A stretch of DNA of 64,000 nucleotides from Changchengzhania lutea (GCF_006974145.1 NZ_CP039456.1:434001-498000); one strand, 5' to 3'; counted from the first letter of the stretch, positions 1 through 8,860 are shown. The notes: a model not told the origin generated them from the sequence alone. Program-made: numbers and translations.

Positions 1-254
1 TCGAACACGACAACATCTGGATTTAGCACTTTTATAAAATCATCAAAGCTTGAATCATTGAGCGCAATCGACTCTTGATTTACGTTTTCACTTTCTAAAT
101 CAAAAGCATTTTGCGTTTTAGCACAAGGGCTTGCAAAGGTTATTTTATAATTTTGGGATTGAAAGACAGCAATCAACTGCATCATCCTGCTACCCGCAGC
201 AGAACTTTTTGGCTCCGGCCATACAAAACCTATGATTAAAAGTGTTTTTGTCAC
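1..254 (-). CDS. Glycosyltransferase (N-terminal part, cut by window edge)
   Basis: Only the first 84 codons are inside the window; the gene runs off the left edge. The likely start is a GTG at 254-252, giving a product that begins VTKTLLIIGFVWPEPKSSAA. The hydrophobic beta strand followed by a WPEPKSSAAGSR stretch resembles the N-terminal Rossmann strand and loop of GT4/GT-B type glycosyltransferases of Bacteroidota. The catalytic half is not visible, so donor and acceptor cannot be guessed. Confidence 0.55.
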   Translation of the reverse strand, partial: MTKTLLIIGFVWPEPKSSAAGSRMMQLIAVFQSQNYKITFASPCAKTQNAFDLESENVNQESIALNDSSFDDFIKVLNPDVVVF

Positions 255-328
255 TATTTTGATTTAATTTTATGATGATGATTATGCGATTCTCCCTATT
301 ACCGAAATGACTCGAAACCGAAACCGAA

Positions 329-371
329 ACTGCAAACTGAGACTGCCCACTGAATACTGCAAACTGAGACT
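329..371. repeat. Two copies of a 16-bp direct repeat
   Basis: The 16-mer ACTGCAAACTGAGACT occurs at 329-344 and exactly again at 356-371, with a related ACTG-rich spacer. Just upstream (about 314-330) there are three copies of CGAAAC. This is low-complexity intergenic sequence between two minus-strand genes; no function is apparent. Confidence 0.7.
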
Positions 372-387
372 AATACTGAAGAACTTC

Positions 388-864
388 CTACTCAGGAACT
401 GGCTCCAAACTATACTTCAATCTTACCATGTTTGCCCAATCCACCATCGATTTTATCTGCGCTTCACTTAGCTTCGCCTCAGAGTGCGTCCATGTATATG
501 AATTTAAAGGCATATCTTTATGCTTAACCATATCGATAAGTTCTTCTAATTTATGATCTTTACGTTTTATGGAATTCCCTTCCCAATTAGACATGTTAAA
601 ATGCTTTTTTCCATCCTTCACATGATGTGCTAACCAATAATTTACAGGCGTTATATGGTTATACCATGGATAACGTGTGACATCACTATGGCAATCGTAG
701 CAACTTTCTTTTAAAATAATTTGAATATCCTCTGGTGGATTGGTTTCTGCAAGAAATGCATTAATAGATTGCAAATCGCCCTCATTCCTTTCTGGTCTAA
801 AAAATTGGGCAATTATAAACACTACAACGAGAAACCAAAACCCTTTTTTTATTATCTTCATCAT
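388..864 (-). CDS. Haem-binding domain protein, membrane-anchored
   Basis: A 158-aa protein with an N-terminal hydrophobic segment (about residues 8-22) that would export or anchor it at the periplasmic face. A c-type haem motif CYDCH lies at residues 55-59, followed by the family-typical SDVTRYPWYNHITPVNYW stretch, in which His and Tyr/Trp residues could supply the second axial ligand. This matches the haem-binding (Haem_bd) family common in Bacteroidota, where partners are usually unknown. A second Met follows the first, so the start is uncertain by one codon. It is divergent from the next gene, with 41 bases between them. Confidence 0.8.
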   Translation of the reverse strand: MMKIIKKGFWFLVVVFIIAQFFRPERNEGDLQSINAFLAETNPPEDIQIILKESCYDCHSDVTRYPWYNHITPVNYWLAHHVKDGKKHFNMSNWEGNSIKRKDHKLEELIDMVKHKDMPLNSYTWTHSEAKLSEAQIKSMVDWANMVRLKYSLEPVPE

Positions 865-905
865 GTCGTGAAACGTTTTCTGTGATAAAAATAATCAAAT
901 ATTAA

Positions 906-1481
906 ATGACAACAGAGGAATTCTATAAAGAGTTAAGCTACGTTGATGCCTCTCGCGCCAATAGACTAAAATATGCCCAATTGGTATTAGATGACATGAG
1001 TTTATTCCCTAAACTCATAGACATTCTATGCAGGGTAAATGATAAAGTTTCCTGTCGTGCAGCTTGGGTGCTTGAATATGTGTGTGCCGAATATATTTAT
1101 GCCATAGTCCCCTATTTAGAACGTTTTACTGACAATCTTAAAACCATTCATTTAGATTCTGCTATTAGACCCGTTGCAAAAATTTGTGAAATGATAGCCA
1201 AGGCATATTTCTCTAAAAATTTCAGTGTGATAAAAAAACTACTAAAACCTCTACATAAAGAGCGTATTATTGAAGCTTGTTTTGATTGGTTGATCAATGA
1301 TGGGAAAGTGGCACCAAAAGCATATGCAATGGAAACCTTGTACCTTTTCGGGTTAGACTATACATGGATTCATCCTGAATTAAAAATGATATTAGAACAA
1401 GGTTTTCAGAAGCAAAGCGCTGGTTTTAAAGCACGAGCCAAACGCACACTCAAAAAAATCAATAAGAAGTTAAAATCTTAA
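906..1481 (+). CDS. Conserved helical protein of unknown function (HEAT-like)
   Basis: A 191-aa protein with no signal peptide or membrane segment. The sequence is almost entirely amphipathic helices (for example LFPKLIDILCRVNDK and CRAAWVLEYVCAEY) with a very basic C-terminus, as in small HEAT/Armadillo-like proteins. I recognise no catalytic motif. It lies two genes upstream of purB, but it has none of the fumarase-superfamily signatures and should not be called adenylosuccinate lyase. The stop overlaps the stop region of the convergent DUF1028 gene by four bases. Confidence 0.7.
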   Translation: MTTEEFYKELSYVDASRANRLKYAQLVLDDMSLFPKLIDILCRVNDKVSCRAAWVLEYVCAEYIYAIVPYLERFTDNLKTIHLDSAIRPVAKICEMIAKAYFSKNFSVIKKLLKPLHKERIIEACFDWLINDGKVAPKAYAMETLYLFGLDYTWIHPELKMILEQGFQKQSAGFKARAKRTLKKINKKLKS

Positions 1482-2458
1482 AGTTGCATAACTGTTTGTA
1501 ATTCTGAATCAGAAATTAATAAAAGTTTACTTTTTACCAAACGTGCCGTTAGCGTTTTCCAGTTTTTATCTTCTTCAAAAATAGATTTTAATAGCGTGTG
1601 CGCTTTATTAAACTCTTTGTTATTCAATAAGTTTATACCGTACCAATATTTCATTTCTAAATTATCAGGAAATAACTTTTGGGCATTTAAATACAAGGTT
1701 TCTGCCTTTTTAGAATTGCCCGCTTCCATGGCCAAATCACCGCGATTCATAAAATCATAAGCTTTATGGATTTTTATTAGACGTTCTAATTCAGCAATTG
1801 GGTTGTCATTATCTTCAACGCGTAAATCCATAATAATATCTTCCCACGAATTTCCAGTGGCTTCACCTTTAACAATCAAAATGGCAGCCGATTGCTTTCC
1901 GCGAATATCTCCTTTTTCAGCCTCTGCAGCTTTTAATGCCTCCAAAATACGTTCACTAAGTGTTCCTTCTGTGGTTTCAAATGCATTTGCCATAGCATCC
2001 CAAACCGTATTATTGAGCATCATATTGGCTTGTACTGAAAAATATTTTCCTTGACGGTGTCCCGCTTCCTCAATACAAGAACTACCGGTGTGCGTCGCAA
2101 CCTCACCTTTATTATTTAAAAAAGCCACTTGCCTATACATTTCTCCCTCATCATTAGCTAACAAAGCAGATAAGGCTTGATTAGGTGACAACCCCTCTGC
2201 CATTAAAGCCAGTCCCTTTGGTCCGTAAGCCGGATTAACAAAAGATTGTGTTGCTACAACGCCAACACCAGCCTTACCGTAAGTAACAACGCTACCCACA
2301 CTAAACCAATGGCTTTGAACCGCGACACCCATATCACCAGTAATAGAATCTTTTGCTACAATAGAATACGTATGCGCAAATGGCTCTGAATTTTTATAAA
2401 CCTGTGAAAAAAGAATTTGAAAACCAACTAGAGATAAAAATAGAAATGTATTTTTCAT
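1478..2458 (-). CDS. DUF1028 (Ntn-hydrolase-like) protein with TPR-like tail
   Basis: A 326-aa protein with a signal peptide (residues 1-18, ending near LFSQ). Residues of about 28-220 match DUF1028: HTYSIVAKD at the mature N-terminus, then MGVAVQSHWFSVG and a GVGVVATQSF stretch. The family has an N-terminal-nucleophile hydrolase fold with no settled substrate. The last ~100 residues contain TPR-like helices (AETLYLNAQKLFPDN, LEMKYWYGINLLNN). It is probably periplasmic. It sits convergent to the preceding gene and divergent from purB. Confidence 0.8.
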   Translation of the reverse strand: MKNTFLFLSLVGFQILFSQVYKNSEPFAHTYSIVAKDSITGDMGVAVQSHWFSVGSVVTYGKAGVGVVATQSFVNPAYGPKGLALMAEGLSPNQALSALLANDEGEMYRQVAFLNNKGEVATHTGSSCIEEAGHRQGKYFSVQANMMLNNTVWDAMANAFETTEGTLSERILEALKAAEAEKGDIRGKQSAAILIVKGEATGNSWEDIIMDLRVEDNDNPIAELERLIKIHKAYDFMNRGDLAMEAGNSKKAETLYLNAQKLFPDNLEMKYWYGINLLNNKEFNKAHTLLKSIFEEDKNWKTLTARLVKSKLLLISDSELQTVMQL

Positions 2459-2548
2459 TTATGAATTTTAATCTCAAATATAATAAATTTAGATTTCAAT
2501 TAAGCTTGTATAATAACACAATAACTTCGGTCTTCTAACTTTCTTTCC

Positions 2549-2556
2549 TATCTTTG
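2549..2556 (+). promoter_or_regulatory. Candidate -7 element of purB
   Basis: TATCTTTG fits the Bacteroidota -7 consensus TAnnTTTG and lies 22 bases before the purB start codon. I see no good -33 TTG at the usual distance. Confidence 0.5.
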
Positions 2557-2578
2557 AGACTTCAAAAACTCACAACTC

Positions 2579-3922
2579 ATGTCATTATCATCGCTTAATG
2601 CTATATCTCCAATTGATGGTCGCTATAGAAACAAAGTCAACGAATTAGCAGCATTTTTTTCTGAAGAGGCACTTATTAAATACCGTGTACTTATAGAAAT
2701 AGAGTATTTTATTGCGTTGTGTGAAATTCCTTTACCTCAGCTTGATGGCGTAGATAACAATAAATTTAAAGATTTAAGAGCCATTTATTCTAACTTTTCT
2801 ACGGAAGATGCCTTAGTTATAAAAAAAATAGAAGCCGTCACCAATCATGATGTTAAGGCGGTAGAATATTTTATTAAAGAAAAATTTGATGCCTTAGGCT
2901 TGGCACCTTATAAAGAGTTTATCCATTTCGGATTAACCTCCCAAGATATTAATAATACAGCCATACCGTTAAGCATAAAGGAAGCTATTAACGAGGTTTA
3001 TGTGCCTGAATATTTAAAGGTTCTCAATACACTTAAATCGTTGGCGAATGATTGGGCAGATATTTCGATGTTAGCCAGAACACATGGGCAACCGGCATCT
3101 CCTACCCGATTGGGAAAAGAAATAAACGTATTTGTGGTTCGCCTTGAAGAACAATTTAATTTATTGAATGATATCCCGAGTGCAGCAAAATTTGGTGGCG
3201 CAACTGGTAATTTCAATGCGCATCATGTGGCATATCCCGATGTGGATTGGAAAGTATTTGGTGGTCATTTTGTACAGGAAAAACTAGGACTACAACACTC
3301 GTTCCCGACTACTCAAATAGAACATTACGATCATTTAGCAGCTCTTTTTGATAGTTTAAAACGTATTAACACGATATTGATTGATTTAGACCGTGATATA
3401 TGGACTTACGTTTCTATGGATTATTTTAAACAAAGAATTAAGGCCGGCGAAGTTGGTAGTTCGGCCATGCCACATAAAGTCAATCCGATTGATTTTGAAA
3501 ATAGCGAAGGTAACTTAGGGATGGCAAATGCTGTTTTTGAGCATTTATCTGCCAAATTGCCTATTTCTAGATTACAACGCGATTTGACCGACAGTACTGT
3601 TTTAAGAAATGTTGGCGTGCCACTAGCACACACGATTATTGGTTTTAAAGCTACTATAAAAGGATTGGGGAAATTACTTTTAAATGAACCTAAGTTTGCT
3701 GCAGACTTGGAGAATAATTGGGCTGTGGTTGCCGAGGCCATTCAAACGATATTGCGAAGAGAAGCTTATCCTAATCCATACGAAGCTTTAAAAGGCTTAA
3801 CGAGAACCAACGAAAAGATAAACCAGAATTCTATTGCAAACTTTATTGACACCCTAGAAGTTAGCAACACAATAAAAGAAGAATTGAAACGTATTACTCC
3901 AAGTAACTATACAGGTATATAA
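2579..3922 (+). CDS. purB: Adenylosuccinate lyase
   Basis: A 447-aa protein of normal length for the fumarase/aspartase superfamily. It cleaves adenylosuccinate to AMP and fumarate, and SAICAR to AICAR and fumarate, in purine synthesis. Visible signatures are the N-terminal AISPIDGRYRNKV, HFGLTSQDINNT (about residues 119-130), the TRTHGQ-type motif as LARTHGQPASPT, and the flexible-loop signature GSSAMPHKVNP (about residues 291-302), which carries the catalytic Ser. The ATG at 2579 follows a TAnnTTTG element. A small membrane-protein gene follows after five bases and may be co-transcribed. purL lies elsewhere in the window, so the pathway genes are not clustered. Confidence 0.97.
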   Translation: MSLSSLNAISPIDGRYRNKVNELAAFFSEEALIKYRVLIEIEYFIALCEIPLPQLDGVDNNKFKDLRAIYSNFSTEDALVIKKIEAVTNHDVKAVEYFIKEKFDALGLAPYKEFIHFGLTSQDINNTAIPLSIKEAINEVYVPEYLKVLNTLKSLANDWADISMLARTHGQPASPTRLGKEINVFVVRLEEQFNLLNDIPSAAKFGGATGNFNAHHVAYPDVDWKVFGGHFVQEKLGLQHSFPTTQIEHYDHLAALFDSLKRINTILIDLDRDIWTYVSMDYFKQRIKAGEVGSSAMPHKVNPIDFENSEGNLGMANAVFEHLSAKLPISRLQRDLTDSTVLRNVGVPLAHTIIGFKATIKGLGKLLLNEPKFAADLENNWAVVAEAIQTILRREAYPNPYEALKGLTRTNEKINQNSIANFIDTLEVSNTIKEELKRITPSNYTGI

Positions 3923-3927
3923 AATTT

Positions 3928-4134
3928 ATGTTAAGCAATAAACAATCTCTAACACTATGCGGGCTAATGGCTATAGGTATTTTTGTTTGCGGAATTTTGG
4001 ATATTCTGGATAATTTTATTGTATTAACGCTACTTACTATTGTATTTCTCATCATCCTTTTAAACTTACTGTATACAAAATATAAAATGAATGAAAATCA
4101 TTCAGATATTAAAAATCCTGCTAACAAAAGTTAG
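3928..4134 (+). CDS. Small two-helix membrane protein, unknown
   Basis: A 68-aa protein with two predicted membrane helices (about residues 8-27 and 29-48) and a short polar tail. It starts five bases after the purB stop, which suggests co-transcription. No family recognised. Its stop codon lies inside the terminator hairpin at 4106-4149, so the last codons and the stem share bases. Confidence 0.6.
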   Translation: MLSNKQSLTLCGLMAIGIFVCGILDILDNFIVLTLLTIVFLIILLNLLYTKYKMNENHSDIKNPANKS

Positions 4135-4149
4135 CAGGATTTTTAATAT
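4106..4149. terminator. Bidirectional terminator, 20-bp perfect stem
   Basis: Two perfectly complementary 20-base arms (4106-4125 and 4130-4149) enclose the loop AAAA. The GC-rich core TCCTGCTAAC is flanked by A-runs and T-runs on both sides, so it can terminate the purB operon on the plus strand and the DUF4252 operon on the minus strand. Confidence 0.9.
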
Positions 4150-4171
4150 CCAATTTTTTATATCTCTTCTT

Positions 4172-4714
4172 TTATTTGAAGAAATCCACGACACCCTCAA
4201 GTTGAGAGGTATCAAAATCTGCAGTCTGTAAAGCACTCACTAAAGTGGCCATTTTTTCAGGACTCATATCATCTCCTAGCACGCGCACAATAGCAAAACC
4301 TAATTCTTTTGAGCTTCCAAAAACGATGACCTCATCCGCTTCATCATCATCCCCAATATATTTAACGATGACTTTATTGCCTTTGTCGCTAAACTCCATT
4401 AAATCATTGTACTTGTCATCTTTTAAGATGGCTTTTACCTTTGATAATTCCGCATTAAAGGTTTCCGCATTAGTACTGTCTGACTTGTAACCTAGAAAAT
4501 TTAGTCGGCTTACAGAATTGTAAGCTTCTTTCTGTTCTTCGGTAAATTGAGACTGGTCTAATTTTACCATAGATAATGGAATGTCCTGTGAAATAAAATT
4601 ACCCGACTCCTGATTGTCTACAAAATAAGTTTGCAAACTTTCACCGCTATTGCAGCTTTCTAAAGTGAAAGCTGCAATTAGGGTTAATAGTAAATATTTG
4701 ATTGTTCGTTGCAT
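4172..4714 (-). CDS. DUF4252 lipoprotein
   Basis: A 180-aa protein with a lipoprotein signal (LESC, acylated Cys at residue 21). The mature part resembles DUF4252, small Bacteroidota proteins without an assigned function: IPLSMVKLDQSQFTEE, then a KVIVKYIGDDDEADEVIVFG strand pair. It follows another DUF4252 gene after 16 bases, in the operon behind an ECF sigma factor. Such proteins are often targets or regulators of their sigma factor, but that is inference here. Confidence 0.75.
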   Translation of the reverse strand: MQRTIKYLLLTLIAAFTLESCNSGESLQTYFVDNQESGNFISQDIPLSMVKLDQSQFTEEQKEAYNSVSRLNFLGYKSDSTNAETFNAELSKVKAILKDDKYNDLMEFSDKGNKVIVKYIGDDDEADEVIVFGSSKELGFAIVRVLGDDMSPEKMATLVSALQTADFDTSQLEGVVDFFK

Positions 4715-4730
4715 GGTTGATGATGTTATA

Positions 4731-5297
4731 TTATATTTTTTTCTTCTCTAAATGCTTCCCACCTGGAATGTTCATTTTATCTGTAAGCTTAGAGATTTCG
4801 TTTAAATCGATGTCTCCTGTAAGTGATACGACTACCGTTTCAATATGTCTTTGTTCGCCGTTAATTTCAACACCATTGCCTTTCATAGCTTTATCGATAC
4901 CGCTTACAAAGATTAAAAGTTCTTTTACGTGGTCTGCATCTTTGCCTTCCTTAACATAAAACTTAACTTCTGTTCCATCGTCCTTTACTTCCATTAATTC
5001 TTCTAATGAACTAGAACGTGATTTTACCCATTTGGTAATGTCTGCTGAAATAGTTTTGTTATCCGTAACAATAGTTCTAAAACTGGTGATGCTTTTCACC
5101 ATGTCCATATAAGCTCGTGCTTCTGCATCTTCAATATCCATACCCATTTTGGCTATCATTTGAAACATTTTAGGTTTAATAGATACATACGTGACATCTG
5201 AGTTATCGCTATATTTTTCAAATATATTGCTCTGTGCCATTCCAGTTATTGGTAACAACATTATTACCATTACTAACACGATCATTTTGTTTTTCAT
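4731..5297 (-). CDS. DUF4252 protein, exported
   Basis: The reading frame opens at 5324, but the ATG at 5297 starts directly at a good signal peptide (MKNKMIVLVMVIMLLPITGM, cleavage near AQS) and is preferred. The ~188-aa product contains SDVTYVSIKPKMFQMIAKMG and later DHVKELLIFVSGIDKAMKGN, which match DUF4252. It is the paralogue of the next gene downstream and lies third in the sigma/anti-sigma operon. Function unknown. Confidence 0.75.
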   Translation of the reverse strand: MKNKMIVLVMVIMLLPITGMAQSNIFEKYSDNSDVTYVSIKPKMFQMIAKMGMDIEDAEARAYMDMVKSITSFRTIVTDNKTISADITKWVKSRSSSLEELMEVKDDGTEVKFYVKEGKDADHVKELLIFVSGIDKAMKGNGVEINGEQRHIETVVVSLTGDIDLNEISKLTDKMNIPGGKHLEKKKI

Positions 5298-5329
5298 TGT
5301 ATTTAATTTATTTAAAGTTTTCATTGTTA

Positions 5330-5803
5330 TTAGTTTTTAAAAATTATACTTGTTGCATTTTCAATTTCGTTAAGATACCCCAATGTAGAGGCACCTTTAC
5401 TAACTTCATTAAGATAGCCAATGGTATTGGCACCTTTATTAAAGCTTTTGGAAATCATTTCTAAAGATTTTGACACTTCGTTAAAAGCTATTTCCGGGTC
5501 ATTAATAGTACCTAAATTGTCACTAGTATTTATGGCTCCAAAATAGACACCCAACATAATTACTGCAATTGCTGCAACGGATAACCATTTGTAATTGAAT
5601 TTACTTCTAGTTTTTAATGGCACCGCTTTAGTGTATTGCTCTTGTTGGCTTACTACAAAGTATTCGAACATGGGTTTGTACATTTCTAAGTGAGGCGCTA
5701 CGGTTTCGTTTACAAAATAGTGTTTTAACCGTTGCTCTTCCTTTAATGAGGTTTCTCCGTTCTCGTACTTCTCAAGTAATTTTTCTATATCATTTAATAC
5801 CAT
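5330..5803 (-). CDS. Probable anti-sigma factor, single-pass membrane protein
   Basis: A 157-aa protein: a cytoplasmic helical N-terminus (LEKYENGETSLKEEQRLKHY), one membrane helix (about residues 76-93, WLSVAAIAVIMLGVYFGA), then a short periplasmic tail. The start overlaps the end of the ECF sigma gene by 14 bases, which suggests translational coupling. It lacks a HRHCxxC zinc motif, so it is not a ZAS-type anti-sigma. The tail carries two copies of a 13-residue unit, KGANTIGYLNEVS and KGASTLGYLNEIE. Confidence 0.7.
   Translation of the reverse strand: MVLNDIEKLLEKYENGETSLKEEQRLKHYFVNETVAPHLEMYKPMFEYFVVSQQEQYTKAVPLKTRSKFNYKWLSVAAIAVIMLGVYFGAINTSDNLGTINDPEIAFNEVSKSLEMISKSFNKGANTIGYLNEVSKGASTLGYLNEIENATSIIFKN
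5366..5443. repeat. 39-bp in-frame tandem duplication
   Basis: Two neighbouring 39-base units (starting at 5366 and 5405) encode the 13-residue repeats KGAxTxGYLNEx in the periplasmic tail of the anti-sigma candidate. The copies have diverged at several bases, so the duplication is not very recent. Confidence 0.7.
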
Positions 5804-6299
5804 AATTATGTGTATTAGTTAATTTTTCTCTTATTGTTTTTCTTGCTCTAGATAAGGTTACGCGTACTGCTGTATTGTTCATATCAAGCATTTTGGCAAT
5901 CTCATCGTAATCGTAATCTTCTATATCCCTTAATTGAATAACCAAGCGTTGTTGCTCTGGTAAATCTCCAATTATTTTTGACACCCAACTTACACTGTCC
6001 TTTTGTTCAATCTGTGTTTGTAAGGGTGTGTTTTTTTCTTCATAATTACTATGGACGATTTTTAAATTTTGTGCTTGTTTAGATTTTAATTTATCAAAAC
6101 AAAAATTCTTTGTCATGGTCATAGAAAAAGCTTCAACATTTTTATAGCCTTGAATCTTTTTTTTATTATTCCACAATTTCAATAATATCTCCTGCGTGGC
6201 ATCTTCCGCTTCTTCCGTAGATATGAGCAATCGTTTGGCTAAACGAAAGACCTTATCTTTAAAAGGCATTACAATATTTAAAAACTCTGTCTGAGTCAT
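5790..6299 (-). CDS. ECF RNA polymerase sigma factor
   Basis: A 169-aa sigma-70 family protein with region 2 (FKDKVFRLAKRLLISTEEAEDATQEILLKLWNN) and region 4 (LPEQQRLVIQLRDIEDYDYDEIAKMLDMNNTAVRVTLSRARKTIREKL), the usual length for the ECF group. It is first in a minus-strand operon with an anti-sigma candidate and two DUF4252 proteins. Flavobacterial ECF factors of this layout usually respond to envelope or metabolic stress; the signal here is unknown. Confidence 0.92.
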   Translation of the reverse strand: MTQTEFLNIVMPFKDKVFRLAKRLLISTEEAEDATQEILLKLWNNKKKIQGYKNVEAFSMTMTKNFCFDKLKSKQAQNLKIVHSNYEEKNTPLQTQIEQKDSVSWVSKIIGDLPEQQRLVIQLRDIEDYDYDEIAKMLDMNNTAVRVTLSRARKTIREKLTNTHNYGIK

Positions 6300-6651
6300 C
6301 TTTAATTGGTTTGGTTGCTAAAAAATAGTTAGTTAGGCTATTTGATATTACGACGAACGATAAACTGTTTTGTTACATCTGATTAAAAAAACAATTCGAA
6401 ATTAAAAAAAGTATGCTTCGCAAATTACACAACATAACTAGAAATACTTGTATTAATAGAACTCTTCAGACACTTAGTTTTTCTTGATTAAAAATAAGTA
6501 AGTAAATTTACAGTTTAATAGTATAGAAATATCTAAATTGTTTCGTTTAAGAAAAATACATATGAAACGAGCATGCTAAAAGCATTATCACCCAATGGAA
6601 TGATTAATAGCGAACAGCATGTGTCCTATAAAAAACAATACATATAAACAC
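6300..6651. other. Intergenic region, nothing recognised
   Basis: This 352-base divergent gap between the ECF sigma gene (minus) and the S41 peptidase gene (plus) must hold promoters for both. I see no strong TAnnTTTG match, no stable hairpin and no small gene with a convincing product. Confidence 0.5.
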
Positions 6652-8115
6652 ATGAAAACTTTGAAGCCCCTAATTATTCTTTTAATAGTATCCTTTATTA
6701 GTACAAGTTGCTTTAAGGATAATGATGATAATCTTATTTCTCCAAACGGTGTAAAAGATTTTGTTTGGAAAGGCATGAATTTATATTATCTATATAAAGA
6801 AAACATTCCAGAACTGTCAAATGATGCTTTTGGTATTAATACCATTAATAACAGGTATGGTGTTACTGCAAGCTATGAGAGTTTTTTAGAGGGGTTTTCT
6901 TCCCCTGAAGCCTTATTTACAAGTTTAAAATACCAACCTGAAACCGTTGACCGGTTTAGTTGGATTGTAGATGATTATTTTGAATTAGAGCGCCAATTTA
7001 ACGGTATTTCTAAAACTAATGGCATGGAATTCAGTTTATATGCTTCTCCAAATACTTCCAATGGCGTTTTTGGTGTGATTAGACTGGTTCTTCCTAATAC
7101 GGACGCTGATAATAAAAATTTAAAAAGAGGCCATATTTTTTATGGGGTTGATGGTATCAACCTCTATTATAACTCAGCTACAGATAATAACTTTTCATTA
7201 TTTAATTCAGACACCTACACCCTAAACCTTGGTGTTGTAAATGATAATGGCACACCAGAAACCGATGACGATACTATTGATTCTAGTGGAGAAAGCATCA
7301 CGATAAGTAAAGCTGAATACACCGAAAACCCAGTATATAAAACTGATATTTTAAATATTGGGGGAGAGAATATTGGTTATCTTATGTACAATGGTTTTGT
7401 TAACAATTTTGAAACAGAACTTAACAATGCTTTTGGAGAATTCAAGTCCAACAATATTCAGCAATTAGTATTGGATCTACGCTATAATCCTGGTGGGAGA
7501 GTGAGTACCGCTACCCTTTTAGCAAGTATGATTACAGGGCAATTCACTGGAGATATTTTTGAAAAATTGATCTATAATGATAACTTACAGAATAATAATA
7601 CAACCTATAATTTTTCTAATAATTTTAATGGTGGAAGCTTAAACAATCTTAATCTCAATAAAGTATATGTACTTACTACTGATAGATCTGCATCTGCCAG
7701 CGAAGGTTTAATTAATGGTTTAGACCCATATATAGAGGTTATTCAAATTGGAGACAATACTACTGGAAAAACACAGGCATCCATTACTATATATGATTCA
7801 GCCGATTTTGGCAGACAAGGTGCCAACCCAAGTCATACCTACGCTATGCAACCGCTAGTTGCCATTGGTGTAAATAAGAACAATTTAGCCGTACCAAGCA
7901 CGGGTTTAGTACCAGAAATTCCTTTAAAGGAAGATGCCTTTAATTTAGGTGTTTTAGGTGATGTGAATGAACCCTTATTAGCAGCGGCATTAGCAGAGAT
8001 CGAAAACGGAACGGGCAAAATGCAGTCTATTACATTTAAAGTACGCACCCCTTTAAAACTATTAAAGGATAGCAATGATTTTTACCCTAATAAAGGTGGA
8101 ATGATTATAGATTAA
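6652..8115 (+). CDS. S41 family (C-terminal processing) peptidase, lipoprotein
   Basis: The ATG at 6652 begins a clean lipoprotein signal (lipobox STSC, Cys at residue 20); the frame is open from 6619 but that extension is polar. The mature protein has an N-terminal helical region and a PDZ-like segment, then the S41 catalytic domain: LDLRYNPGGRVSTATLLA, the Ser-bearing TDRSASASEGLINGL (about residue 347) and a GKTQAS motif supplying the Lys. About 487 aa. It is probably an outer-membrane or periplasmic serine protease; substrate unknown. Confidence 0.88.
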   Translation: MKTLKPLIILLIVSFISTSCFKDNDDNLISPNGVKDFVWKGMNLYYLYKENIPELSNDAFGINTINNRYGVTASYESFLEGFSSPEALFTSLKYQPETVDRFSWIVDDYFELERQFNGISKTNGMEFSLYASPNTSNGVFGVIRLVLPNTDADNKNLKRGHIFYGVDGINLYYNSATDNNFSLFNSDTYTLNLGVVNDNGTPETDDDTIDSSGESITISKAEYTENPVYKTDILNIGGENIGYLMYNGFVNNFETELNNAFGEFKSNNIQQLVLDLRYNPGGRVSTATLLASMITGQFTGDIFEKLIYNDNLQNNNTTYNFSNNFNGGSLNNLNLNKVYVLTTDRSASASEGLINGLDPYIEVIQIGDNTTGKTQASITIYDSADFGRQGANPSHTYAMQPLVAIGVNKNNLAVPSTGLVPEIPLKEDAFNLGVLGDVNEPLLAAALAEIENGTGKMQSITFKVRTPLKLLKDSNDFYPNKGGMIID

Positions 8116-8143
8116 CGTACTTCGAAATTTTAAATAACTTCAT

Positions 8144-8860
8144 TTGAAAAAACACAAAACCTACTTCAATTGGAGTTCTGGCAAGGATTCTGCATTAGCA
8201 CTCTACCACTTACTACAAGACGAACATTATGCCGTAGATGAATTAATCACTACGGTTAGCAGTCATTACAACCGCGTATCTATGCACGGGCTTAGAAAAG
8301 AGTTATTGATTGCGCAAACCAATGCCCTTAATATTAAAGCGAGTATTATTGAACTTCCAGAAATGCCAAGTATGGCCGTTTACGAGCAGAAAGTGACCGA
8401 AATCGTTTTGAGATTGAAAAAAGAAGGCTTTACCTATAGTGCATTTGGCGATATATTTCTTGAAGATTTAAGAAGTTATCGAGAAAATCAATTGGCAAAA
8501 GTGGGTTTGAAAACGGTTTTTCCTATTTGGAAAAGAGATACGAAGGAACTGTTAAATGAATTCTTGGACTTAGACTTTAAAACCATTATTGTGTGTGCCA
8601 ATTCTAAATATTTTAATAAAGACTTTGTTGGTACTATTATCGATAAGCATTTTATTGACAATTTACCAGAAGGTGTGGATCCTTGCGGGGAAAACGGCGA
8701 GTTTCACACCTTTTGCTTTGACGGCCCTATTTTTAAAAAGCCGATCCCGTTTACTATTGGTGAGAAAGTATATCGTGAATATGACAATCCAAACACGGAC
8801 GATGCTATCTGCAAAAGTGATAAATATGGAGTTTGGTATTGCGATTTAATTCCTGAATGA
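8144..8860 (+). CDS. Dph6-like PP-loop ATP pyrophosphatase
   Basis: A 238-aa protein starting with TTG at 8144. The N-terminus FNWSSGKDSALALYHLL holds the PP-loop SSGKDS that binds ATP in adenine-nucleotide alpha hydrolases. Later motifs (YSAFGDIFLEDLRSYREN, GVDPCGENGEFHTFCFDGP) match the bacterial relatives of diphthine-ammonia ligase. Bacteria lack diphthamide, so the true substrate is unknown. It is cytoplasmic and stands alone, with a strong hairpin behind it. Confidence 0.85.
   Translation: MKKHKTYFNWSSGKDSALALYHLLQDEHYAVDELITTVSSHYNRVSMHGLRKELLIAQTNALNIKASIIELPEMPSMAVYEQKVTEIVLRLKKEGFTYSAFGDIFLEDLRSYRENQLAKVGLKTVFPIWKRDTKELLNEFLDLDFKTIIVCANSKYFNKDFVGTIIDKHFIDNLPEGVDPCGENGEFHTFCFDGPIFKKPIPFTIGEKVYREYDNPNTDDAICKSDKYGVWYCDLIPE

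Noticed and set aside
906-1481. Possible adenylosuccinate lyase fragment
   Set aside because: No fumarase-superfamily motif is present; the complete purB is at 2579-3922.
6588-6776. Minus-strand frame at the start of the S41 peptidase gene
   Set aside because: It overlaps the lipoprotein signal region of the S41 gene and has no recognisable features.
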